Positions 1 through 9,857 of a DNA stretch of 64,000 nt are shown piece after piece (position 1 is the stretch's first letter; every line of letters begins with the position of its first letter). The stretch covers positions 52,438,478 to 52,502,477 of the forward strand of contig CM026426.1 of the NCBI GenBank assembly GCA_014871385.1, given 5' to 3'. The DNA is from Ceratodon purpureus (Eukaryota > Streptophyta > Bryopsida > Pseudoditrichales > Ditrichaceae). The translations under genes were made by a program, and so were the position numbers. The notes below the pieces were generated by a model, which did no database searches, was not told the DNA's origin, and saw nothing but the letters and a program-made list of their open reading frames with translations.

Positions 1-1740
1 GCGAATTCCACGAGCTACGCCGCGCTCTTGAAGTCACATATGGCTCATGCGCCGATCCAGCCTTCGGCCAAGGAGGAGCAGGCCTTGGCGGAAAAATTGA
101 AGAGGCACGACAAAGTAGAACCTGAAATGGTGGCGGCACACACCCACCTCGGTCAGTTTGCCGCGATCCACCCTATAATTGCATCGCCAAGGGAGGCGCT
201 TCCGGAAGGTGTTGAGAGAAGCAGTGCCGGGTTCTTAATCAAAACCACTTCTCACAAGGTGGCTCTGAACAGAGAGAAGGTGCAGAAGGAGATGGTCTTT
301 TACCAGAAAAGAGTTGTGATCGCCTACTTCGTGGGGGGTCGCCTACCGCCTCAAGCTTCGAAGGATTGGCTGGCAGCGGTGTCTACCGAAGTTAGTGGAG
401 TATGTGAGGTTGGCCGCGATCTAGGCCATGAATTCTTTCAGGTGTCCACCCAAAACGAAGCCACCACGCAAAAAATGCTTATGCTCACCCCACATCTCTC
501 GAAGTGGGGCACTTGCATAATGCAGCCATGGTCAGCTGGTTTCAACGCCAGCAGGCCAACAGGAACTAGGATGCCTATCTGGATAACTCTCAAAGAAGTA
601 CCTGATGAATTTGTCAGCAGTGCCACGGACCTTGCTGAGAGCCTGGGGGCGGTTTTAGGCAGGCACAGGGGAAATGCGCACAACGCTGATCAGAAATTTT
701 GTATCGCAGTCAGATAGGGGAGCCCTTTGTGATGACCGTTGAGGCAACCAACCCGGTTACAGGTTTGATCTCCAACATACAGGTTGATTATAACAACCTG
801 CCAATTTGTTGTCGTTTTTGTTTGTCTACATCGCATCTTATTAAGGATTGTGCAGCCCTCCATGGGCCGAGGAAAACTTCAACGCGGACAGTTCTCGAGG
901 CAGCCACAGTGCAAGGAGCAGCCATAGAGCAAGGAAGAGAATGGAAGCAACAAGGGAGGTCCCGGCTGAGAGCATGCTTCTCCAAGGGAGCAAAGAGAAG
1001 TCAACCAGGAGGGGATACCAATGGGGAAGCTCGTGGTCAGCAACCAATAGGACCACTGAAGGAAATTGGCAGCGGCAACCCTGCCACTCGTCATGAAGAA
1101 TCAACGGGGGCACCAGCTGCGGTACTTACAAATAAGGGCAAGAGCCCAGCTGCACCTAGCGCTACAGCCATCGCCTAGAGACAGAAAGGAAAGGTTGATA
1201 TGCCCAGTGCCTCCCTTGACTGGTCGAGCTGGCGTCAAAAAGAAAAAGAACAGGGGTACGAATCCTCACCTAACTCAAATGAATTTCCAGACGCCCTTGA
1301 GTTTCAGAAAGCACGGACGGAGTGGAGAACCCGTCATCAATCCACCCCCGCCCAACGCCCGCAGACTCCATCCGGCATTGTGGGGAGCCTTCAGGCACAA
1401 AAACTTCGTAGACAGGGGGTGTACGAAGAGCATCACCGATGAATTGGGAGCAACGGTCATCCCCCGCCCATGAACAGGGACGGCTTCTCCCAAAGTGCTG
1501 CCCATGCTACACACGCGACAAAGACTATTGTAGGATTCGGGACGTCAACACAAACGGAAGGAGTCACGAAGGTGGACCTTGACGCAACCCCCCGGCAATC
1601 GGATCAAGACGGGGACATGGAAATGGGTGACTACAAAAGACAGAGCGAGGGCGGTACTACGAGGGTGGTACCTACGAGGGCACCGTTCAGCCCGGTCAGG
1701 ATGACTCCTTCGCATGCACCCGAAGTGATTTTGGTGTAAG
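1..1740 (+). pseudogene. LINE ORF1 (gag-like, DUF4283-like plus CCHC knuckle), partial
   Basis: The reading is open from base 1, so the start codon is outside the window. Bases 28-717 give a DUF4283-like RNA-binding region: VVIAYFVGGRLPP is matched in the second LINE by VLLAFFVGGRPPQ, and ITLKEVPDEF by ITLRRVPDEF. The frame changes near 700, after which a zinc knuckle CRFCLSTSHLIKDC (C-x2-C-x4-H-x4-C) is readable at about 810-850. The remainder to about 1740 is low-complexity and spread over frames, like the proline-rich tail of ORF1 in the other LINE. The role inferred from the family is binding LINE RNA in the RNP. The two elements are diverged relatives, not recent copies. Confidence 0.8.
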
Positions 1741-2899
1741 CCATGGCCAACGGCCAGACTCCCACCAAGAAGCATCATCAGGTGACTCCGGTCGCCGAGA
1801 TGATGGCCTCAGCTTCGGCGTAGGCGAGGACTCTCACCACTCTCCCGAGGGCCAGGTCTCAAGATCGCCCACACTCCCTCGGCGCATTGACATAGATCAC
1901 ATCCCCGCCCATCTCCTCCCTGCAATGAAGGAGTAGCTTCGGGAGAATGGGGTTCAAGCATGTTTCCCCCCCTTCCCACTTCAAGCGCATCTCTCACAGC
2001 AGACTATAGCAAGGCAAAACGGCGCTAATGGTCAGTACTCCCTCGGCAAAGCCAAGTCGATTCGGCAGTCCTCACGCACAGCAAGATCCACTCAAGGAAG
2101 TCCATATCCTCGGCCACTTGTGTCTAACCTTGCACAATCTTTTGAATGAAGCTTACCATCATTAGTCAAAACCTGCAGGGCCTCAACGACGGTGTCAAGA
2201 CAGGTATAGTGCGGAATTACTTTAGTACTTTACTCAGGGAAGCAGACATCATCTGCACGCAAGAGCTCAAGCTGCGAGGCAACAAGCTGCTAGCAATAGA
2301 GAAGTTAATGTGGACCGGGGCCAAGTTTTTTAGGGTAGAAGCCCAGGTTGCTTACAACAATGAAGGAAATGCCGATGGAGCAGGTAGCGGAGGCATTGGA
2401 ATGTGGGTGGTCCCGCAGCTCACTCACCTCATCCATGAACATGGACAGTCAAGGGCCGGCCATGCGCAATGGGTCAGACTCAAAGGGGTGCTCGGGAGGG
2501 ATGTGGCCGTTCTCAACGTTTATGCCCCGCACACGCGTGCGGAACGCAATGCTCTGTGGATGGAGCTTATCTCTGCTCTGCCAAGGGACTGTTGGTGGAT
2601 TTTCATAGGGGATTGGAACTTTGTTGAGAGGAGAGCGTATAAATCCAATGCACGACTCTCCAGTGTCATGGAGGAGGAGAAGCGGATTTTTGGTGAACTT
2701 AAAGATCACTTCCAGGTAGCTCACTCTTTCCCGGCTGGGAGCCGACTTAAATTTTCGTGGGACACTAAACATCGCTCAGGTGCAAGGGTCCTTGCGAGAC
2801 TTGACCGGGCCTACTCTTTCATGGACGTTGGGGGCGCCCCCACCTATGACGATTATAAAATATTGGGGAATAGCACGCATTCCGACCACCTGCCAATTT

Positions 2900-3299
2900 C
2901 ATTAGGTGCAAATTCAGGTCACAAAAAGGCCGTGTAAGCGGCACGTGAGAGAAAAAAACGGGCGCTGCCCGCGTACTTTTTGACATGGCATGTGAGGTGC
3001 CACCGTGGTGCCAGCAACCGCCACGGGGGCTCGAACCAATGACCTCTCTGCGAGGCGTGTGGAGGGCACAAGCTACAGTGCCGGGCTGACACAGTCTGAC
3101 CATTTGGGACCAAACCCCAAGCCGATCATTCATGTCTCAACTAATATTCCGAGGACCTTTGTTGTGAGTGCGCCACGCAGTCCTGTGCGGGCAGCAACTC
3201 TGGCATCCGCTGCCAGCGGCAGAGGTGCCCAAAGCAGGGAGTTCACCTAGAAAGGGCAGGCTTACACGGCCTTATTTTGACCCCATTTTGCACCTAATG
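2900..3299 (-). mobile_element. 400-bp TIR MITE with tRNA-like core, copy 1
   Basis: The ends are inverted copies over about 40 bp: CATTAGGTGCAAA, then GGTCA, then AAGGCCGTGTAAGC on both sides. The same family lies at 56117-56517 in the opposite orientation. On the minus strand the core reads a pol III B-box-like GGTTCGAGCCC, preceded about 50 nt upstream by a region that could be a decayed A box, and an AGAGAGGTCATT segment like a tRNA variable-loop region. It interrupts the first LINE directly after the SDHLPI endonuclease motif. No unambiguous TSD is visible; both copies sit after TTCA and before TGG. Superfamily uncertain. Confidence 0.8.
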
Positions 3300-4655
3300 G
3301 GAGGCGTATTTGGCTAGAACAGGAAGTCAAGCGGCCTTCCCCCTATGTCATGAACGCCTCCCTGCTCACGGACCCAGCGGTGCAGTCAAGCATCCGGAGA
3401 ATATGGGCAAGTACGCCCCAACTCACATTTTTCGGGAGGATTAGGAAGTGCGTGCGGTTCTATAAAGAGTTTTGTATCAACCGAGCAAAAGAGGACAGGG
3501 CAGAAGAGAGCAAATGGCGATCTCAGCTTGAGAGGGCGGTGGCGAATCTTCACACAGCCCCAACAAATGAAGTTGCCCAAGAGGAGCTCGCTCAAGCCTC
3601 CACTCACCTGCAGGATATCGAACACCGCAAGCTAGAAGGGCAGAGGCTAAGAAGCAGGGTGAAATGGAAACAGAAAGGGGACCAAGGCTCCAAGGAATTC
3701 TTTCAAGCCTATAAACACTGATCTTCCGCCTCACGCATAACTGTTCTCGAGGACCCCCAGGGGTAGCTACACACCAATCAGCGCGAGCTAGGAGACATTT
3801 GCCAAGCATATTACCAACGTCTCTACACGGCCAGAACTTCGTTCCCGGCAACCGAAGCTGCCGAAGCCATGGTCTTGGAGTACATCGACAACCGGGTCCC
3901 GGGTGACTTAAAAGAGCGTCTGATGGCTCTCATCACAGTCGGCGAGTTACATGCAGCTGTTCGGGACATGCAGCCAGGTAAAGCGCCGGGCCCAGATGGA
4001 AGTGTACTGGAGTTTTATAAAATCTTCTAGGACCTGTTGGGTGGGGACTTTCATGCGATGATAGCAGAGAGCATCGAGAAGGGACAGCTACCTCCTGGCG
4101 TCACGCATGGAATGATTGCACTCCTTCACAAGGGCGGTCCTAGCCACGCCCTCACCAATTGGAGGCCCATCACCCTCCTCAACCTAAGTTACAAGATTTT
4201 TGCCAAAGCCCTACAGCTTCGGCTTCAACCTGTGCTTATGGAGATTATAGGCCCGGAGCAGTCCGCATTCTTGCCCATGAGGTTTATCTTAGATAACCTG
4301 GTGCTTACCCAAGAGACTACGGCCTGAGCTGATCAGTCTAACCAAGCGCTTCTCTTCCTAAAGCTGGATTTTTCCAAGGTTTACAATATGGTGGAATGGG
4401 GCTTCATGTTCAAAGTCATGCTCAAGATGGGCTTTCCAAGCGAATTCATCAAGATGGTTCAACTTTTGTTTCAAGATGCAGCGGCTGCAATGAAGGTGAA
4501 TGGGGTTCCTTCACCTCAGTTCAAGATAGGGAGGGGGGTGTCAGAACACGGAAACGCAACTAACATCCGGAAAGCACTCCAATTGAGCGTAAACTTCCGT
4601 ATTGTCACTAGGTTCCGAGTATCGTCTAGGGATTCAATAGTGTTTCACCAAGTAA

Positions 4656-4722
4656 TTACTCATAATAGTTCCGAGCCTTGCCACTGCTCGGATAGTGAAT
4701 CCGGAACGTAACTCCTCGACTA

Positions 4723-4763
<41 letters not shown>

Positions 4764-5330
4764 CGTCAGGTGGTAGAGAAAAGGGGTGATTGGCGTCGGC
4801 TTCTTTCCGATCGAGGGCACCAACTTCTGCACGGTTTCCGCCATGACTGCAGCCCAATTCACCGGACGCTCCCCTGTGTACGCTCCGAGTATGGTGTTTC
4901 CAACCGTGATGGTGACCTGTTCCGGTTTCAACGGATACAGGATCGGAACGAGGAAGGCTAGGACCTGTCTCTGTCTCCTATCCTTACATGCATCTATCGG
5001 ATATCCATTATTCTTATGGATCTTTCTGTGGAACCTATCCTGTACGTACTTATCCGTCTGGGTTGCCCAAAGGAGTCCGTTCTGCTCAAAACTGTAAGTT
5101 TCCGCCCATTGTTCCGCGCATCACAGCGTGGGCTTGCCCCGGATCGTGTTGTCCCACCTATTGTCCGGCCCGTCCAGGATCTCCGCCACCATCGCCTCAT
5201 CCTTCAGCAACCATGGCCGTGACAGCAAACCCTCGCATCTCATCCGGGTGAGGTCGTCAATCAACTCGTTCATCGCTGACTCTCTCTCCGGAGTGGCGGG
5301 GCTAAGAACTCTACACTGAACATGCGCCAT
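4656..5330 (-). pseudogene. Gag-like ORF remnant inside element C (fossil)
   Basis: Minus-strand readings match the ORF of element B at 43 kb: LTRMRCEGLLSRPWLL against LTRMRCEGLLTRPWLL, EILDGPDNR in both, and VNWAAVMAETVQKLVPSIGK against VNWAAFIAEIV followed by KLVPTIRK. No known domain can be named with confidence. It is broken and internally deleted. The copy shows that this ORF belongs to the element family and is not a chance reading. Confidence 0.6.
4723..4760 (+). repeat. (CT)n microsatellite
   Basis: Nearly uninterrupted TC dinucleotides with two T-rich irregularities, inside element C. On the minus strand it reads as an Arg/Glu dipeptide run. Confidence 0.9.
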
Positions 5331-5982
5331 TCCTACGTCTCACTTCTCTCCCTTTGCGATCCGACAACAAGAAACCCGGCAATCCAACTGCCAGTGAATC
5401 GGAAAAGACAAAACACCTCACCGCTCTTTCATTCTCTACTCCCAGTCCGCAAAAAGGAACTCCAAACCCTAACACTCCCGCTCATATACCCAGGGTATCA
5501 TAAACGCTGCGGCGGCCCGTGATTGCAGCCGCCACCGTACCGAGCTAGGCACCTATCCGAGTCATGATGACTTCCGCGTCGTTTCGGATCCTAGACGCGG
5601 TTACAATAACGGTCAGTTCTCGGATCGTCGATCCGTTCCGAGGTTTCTCTTCCGAGTTCCGGGATCAAGGTTCCGAGAATACTTCCTGCGTTAACTGTTT
5701 TAAGGTTCCTGGAGTATCCGGTTTGTGCTAACTCCTAATGCGGCTAGAGCCTAGCTAGTTTTTACCTAATAAACCAAAAAAATGAAAATTAAATGAAATT
5801 CTAACACCGGATGGGGCTCTTCCGGTTTATTCTGAGTTTCTCGGATCCCACAGGGGGTGAGGCAGGGGTGCCCCCTAGCCTCCTACTTGTTCATTATCAT
5901 TTTTGAGGTACTCAACACCATAGTGATGAGAGAAGCGGCCTTCGGAAACGTGCAAGGCATTCAGCTCCCCTTCCCAGGCCGA

Positions 5983-6594
5983 TAGGGTAAAAGCAGGCTA
6001 GGGTTACTACACTTTGGGCAAAAAAAAAGTATATTTTGAATATATTTTGAGTACATTTTTTTGGAAAAGTTATGATATCTTGAAGAAAAAAGCTTTTGTT
6101 GCATGAAATGTAGGAAGCCCACGTACTATTATGTGTGTCTTGTACAGGCATAAGTTAAAATTCATTAAAAAGTTTTCTTCCCTTTATGTTTGAAGCACCT
6201 ACTAAAATAACCCCACTGTCTTTATTGATTGTTGAATGGATTGCGATTGTAAGAATTTTTACACACAATATGCTTCATAAATATATACTACACTTCTCAC
6301 AAAGAAGTCATAAAAAATTATAACCTAAAACCTACAAAATGAAGTATATTTTTATAAAAATATACTCTGTGACAGATAACCATTGGTATAAAAATTACTC
6401 ACTACGGTCAAACCATGAGAAGTTTATTAATAGAAACTCAAAAAATTATTGCTCATCTATATCTACAACCAAATTATTCTATTAAATTCCATCAAAGAGA
6501 TGCTACATTGAAGTCTACAAGTACTTGAATGCAACATTCCTCTGAAAATGCGATTTGTGACTACATTTTTGTATTAGTGTAGCTTGCTTATGCC
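5983..6594. mobile_element. 612-bp AT-rich TIR-like insertion in the LINE
   Basis: Deleting this segment rejoins the LINE as LPFPGR followed by QQILAQYADD, exactly as the homologous LINE (LPFGKQHVLLQYADD) predicts. The ends are imperfect inverted repeats, GGGTAAAAGCAGGCTA against GGGCATAAGCAAGCTA (13 of 16). The duplicated target is CGA, or CGAYA with one mismatch. It has no ORF and is strongly AT-rich, so a non-autonomous DNA transposon is likely; the superfamily cannot be assigned. Confidence 0.65.
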
Positions 6595-9130
6595 CGACAA
6601 CAGATTTTGGCTCAGTATGCTGACGATACATCTTTTACTCTCTTGGGAGAAGAATGTAAAGTGCATAATCTGATTGGGACGCTAGACTCCTTCTGCTTAG
6701 CCACAGGTCTTGTGTTGAATCGGACGAAATCCAAAGGATATTGGAAGAGCAATCTGCAAGCAGCCCGCCCAGCTTGGACTGACAGCCTCGGGATTTCATG
6801 GGCGGAGAATACAGACGTTAGCAAGCTGTTAGGGGTTCCGTTTGGCCTCTCACTTACCACAACTAATGTCAACGACTTCCTTCATTCGAAACTGGTAGCC
6901 AAACTCACCCACTAGAGTACTACCAAGATCAACCGCACTGGCCGCGGCATCATTGCCAACAGCATCCTGTTATCTTCCCTCTTCTTTTTCTTTTCCGTGT
7001 GGTGTGGGACAAAGAAAGGGGTGGCTAAGCTTAAGTCATCTATCCTCAATTACCTTGCAGCCGGTAAAATGGAGAGATCTCGGGCTAGGGTGAGTTGGAT
7101 CCAGTGCTGCCAAAGCAAGCTCCACGGGGGGGTTAATTTAATCAATCCTGACAATGCAGTTGCAGCTCTAATGGTGAACTGGGTGATGAAAGCTTTTGAA
7201 GCGAGTACATCTAACCTACACCTGCTCCTCCGCCTCAAGCTCTCACAGGCCCAGCCATACAGTGGTGGGAGGTGGACAGAAAGTCTAGACTATTGCTTCG
7301 TCCCGCGGCACCAAGCCAAGCGGGGCTCGATAGTATGGAACAGGGTTGCCCCTGCATGGAAGAGCCTTCTACCGTCGCTCACGTTTGTTCCTCCAGCAAA
7401 TTGGAACGAGCTTATGGGAGTGAGTTGGTGGTGGAACCCGGTTGTCCAAGCCATAGGTCCCGGTTTCTCCAAAAACAGGGCAGCCATCCTGCACAGAGCA
7501 GGCATGTAGCGGGTTCAAGATGTTTGGCGACGTGGTCGCTTCATGACATCTGGGGAAGCCCAAGCTGCATATGGCCTATTGCCTGAGGAAACAGGAGCGT
7601 GGGAGGCCGTCATCTCCCAAGCCAAGCAAGCCTGGCAGAGCGTTACCCAAACGCAACTCGATCAGATTACGTGCGACTGGGTTGGGATCTTTGAAGATGA
7701 TCAAGCTCACTGGCCGACTCTAGTGTGCCGCGCAGGAGACGGCTACCATCCTCATCCAGGCCCTGGCTACCAAAGCATTCCCTTTGGCATCACAACGTTC
7801 ACTGTCAGGCCACAATCAGCTACTCTTGTAGAAGTTCCATTCCTGCATCGGCTCGCCACCGCCAGGTATGACGCGGCCGGAAATGATGCTGTAACCGAAA
7901 TTGCAGGTAACGTTCGGCGCGTCAGGGTGATCGAAGTCAAACGCGGTCCCAAGAAAACCTCGGCCCTGCTCTTCTACGGCAGAACTCGGGACCTGATGTG
8001 GGATCCTACACGCTACGAATGGCCGAAACGACGCCCGCTGATGAGTTACACTGCCCTTATCGGCAGAAAAATCCTCTTGGATACCCATCCGGTGCCGCCT
8101 GTAGTGGAAAAGAAATGGAACGGTATTCTCCCGATCACGTATAAGTTACGATGGTTGAACACCTGGGATTCAGAGAGAGTTAAAAACGAGGCAGGGCTCT
8201 TATGGGCCGTGTGGCACAAGGGGGTGGAGGTGAATGCCTGGAGGGGAAAAAGCTCGGGGGCGGTGGATCAATGTTGTCCAGTCTGTCTGAGCGGCACGCG
8301 TGAGACAGTCCTTCATCGTTTTTGGGAGTGCCCCGCAGCCTCTAAGGCCTGGCAATGGGGTATGCACATTTTGGACTCCTTGGTCCCTCGTAGAGCGGGG
8401 GTGCCAAACCATTACGATACTCCCCCTCGACCTCCTGAACAGAATCAAAGACCTGGGCTTGATCTCAACTTGCAGCCCCCTGCCTCTCCGCAGGTCCCGA
8501 ATTAGCAGGGAAACCAGCAGCAGAGGTTCGATCTGAACCACCCGCCCCAGAGGGAGGGTACCCCGCAGCAGCCCAGGCAGCATGGGCCGAACCAAGCACC
8601 AAGACAAGTTTCACTTACTTGGAAGCATGGTATTTTTGCACACCAAGTGCCTCGGCGTTTTAAGAAGGTCAGTAGGATTTGCCACTCCTGCTTCCAGGGA
8701 CTATTATCTGGATGATCTGGTGCGAAAGAAATGATGCAGCGTTTAATGGTAGGCATTGGCATGTGGAAAAGGTGTGCTGCAAGCTGTGGTTGGCCATGGT
8801 GGACTATGGGAGAATGGCCTGGGCCAAGACTCAAGCGACAGTCCAGAAGTACAAAGAGAACCCGGAGAAAGCCAACAGGGCGCTGGCGGACTTCTCATCC
8901 CTTTGGTGTCGTAGGCGTCTGTTTGCGAAATGGGATGGGATTGAACCCAGTTGGCACTTATGTGGTCCTAGCTTTAGGTCCTTTAGTCAGGGTCAAGTTT
9001 AGGTGTCCACCGACCTCGCCGGACATGGCGGGGTTGGTTTGTATGTTACTTTTCTCTTCTCGCAGTAAAGGTTGCCTTTATTTGTGTCAAAAAAAATAAA
9101 AATAAAATTAAAAAAAAATAAAAATAAAAT

Positions 9131-9683
9131 TGTTTTCTGTTATTTGCGCTTCCAATTGAAGTTGACGTGCTGTTCTCATATGTTTTTTTATCTCACTTTG
9201 TCTTAGTTCTTAGGATCTCCATTCGTTTGCTACTGTACATTGTCTATTTTGCGTGAGTAAATGTTCTTATATTACTCAGGGCGGTTATAGACGGAGTACT
9301 GTATTGTGATATGCTTACGCGTTGCGTCGATGGGGCCTGCAGTAGGATCATTTTCTACAGTTGTCGGTACCAACACAGTTACTGCGTCTATTTTAAATGT
9401 ATGTCTGTAGGCTCGCGGCATGTTATGTATTGTCAAACTTCTGTCACATGTTAATAAATACTTTTCTAATACAAGCTAAACGTTTGTCTTTACTGAAGAT
9501 GTGATAGTGCTTTGAATTAAAAGTTCTCGAGTGACGTTAGAACACAACTCTTGTAGATAGGGACCGGTGTTGTCATGTGAACGCTTTTTAGTGTGTGAGA
9601 ATTAGATTTAAATATGCACAATGTATTCGTATTTATGTCAATCAGAGTATAAACAAATTTTAGTATCTTGATCCTCCGTCCTC
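9131..9683. other. Spacer between the two LINEs, no gene seen
   Basis: 553 bp of AT-rich sequence between the A-rich tail of the plus-strand LINE and the target-site duplication of the minus-strand LINE. I see no ORF, tRNA or repeat in it. The two LINEs converge tail to tail on this spacer. Confidence 0.7.
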
Positions 9684-9701
9684 AATACAACCCCCCTCTT
9701 T
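9684..9701 (+). repeat. Target-site duplication of LINE 2, 3' side
   Basis: AATACAACCCCCCTCTTT, identical over 18 bp to 16741-16758 on the other side of the LINE. Confidence 0.95.
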
Positions 9702-9857
9702 TTCTTTTTCTTTTGAAACAAATTGAAAATATCAATTGCGGAGAAAAAAAAGGGAACAAGCACCCTAGCCGGAATCGGCCAGATGAAGAACCTTGACGCA
9801 GGACGCAACTAGACAGAGACACAACGGACTCAGACCTAGCAGACTAGCAAGCAAAAC

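Larger units (their letters stand above)
4539..5852 (-). mobile_element. TGT..ACA element C (internally deleted relative of 42512-46126), fossil
   Basis: Inserted in the RT domain of the LINE with TSD GGGGG on both sides (4534-4538 and 5853-5857). In its own (minus) orientation it begins TGTGGGATCCGAGAAAC and ends CCGTGTTCTGACA, matching the termini of the 3.6-kb element at 42512-46126. Inverted similarity between its two ends extends about 40 bp. The left half of the larger element's gag-like coding region and the far 3' end are retained, the middle is missing. It is broken, with several breaks in the coding part. Either a solo-LTR-like unit or a non-autonomous TIR element; see findings. Confidence 0.8.
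2146..9002 (+). pseudogene. LINE ORF2 (endonuclease / reverse transcriptase / zf-RVT), interrupted
   Basis: The start ATG at 2146 gives ISQNLQGLN, then QELKLRG, VLNVYAP, GDWNFVE and HSDHLPI, the catalytic blocks of an APE-type endonuclease. The linker is at 3350-3720. RT blocks include LLHKGGPSHALTNWRPITLL (4120-4190), PEQSAFLPMRFILDN, FKIGRG (cut at 4534), then RQGCPLASYLF after the insertion, and the catalytic QYADDTSFTLLGEE at 6610. C-terminal readings run 6997-7509, 7543-8505 (CCPVCLSGTRETVLHRFWEC, zf-RVT) and 8679-9002. In-frame stops include TAG at 4028 and TGA at 4324, and there are several frame changes. It would nick the target and copy the RNA in an active relative; this copy is dead. 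About 150 bp at 8400-8560 encode a Pro/Gln-rich segment not seen in the other LINE. Confidence 0.85.
1..9130 (+). mobile_element. L1-type LINE, 5' edge outside window, with three nested insertions
   Basis: Non-LTR retrotransposon on the plus strand: a gag-like ORF1 with a CCHC knuckle, then ORF2 with AP-endonuclease, reverse transcriptase and a C-terminal zf-RVT-like segment, ending in an A-rich tail at 9089-9130. The first codons of ORF1 lie left of the window. It is cut by insertions at 2900-3299, 4539-5852 and 5983-6594; removing them brings the LINE reading back close to the organisation of the second LINE at 9702-16740. Several stops and frame changes make it inactive. A TSD cannot be tested because the 5' end is missing. 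Confidence 0.9.

Noticed and set aside
4723-4760. Arg/Glu dipeptide repeat as a protein feature
   Set aside because: It is a translated CT microsatellite inside a fossil.
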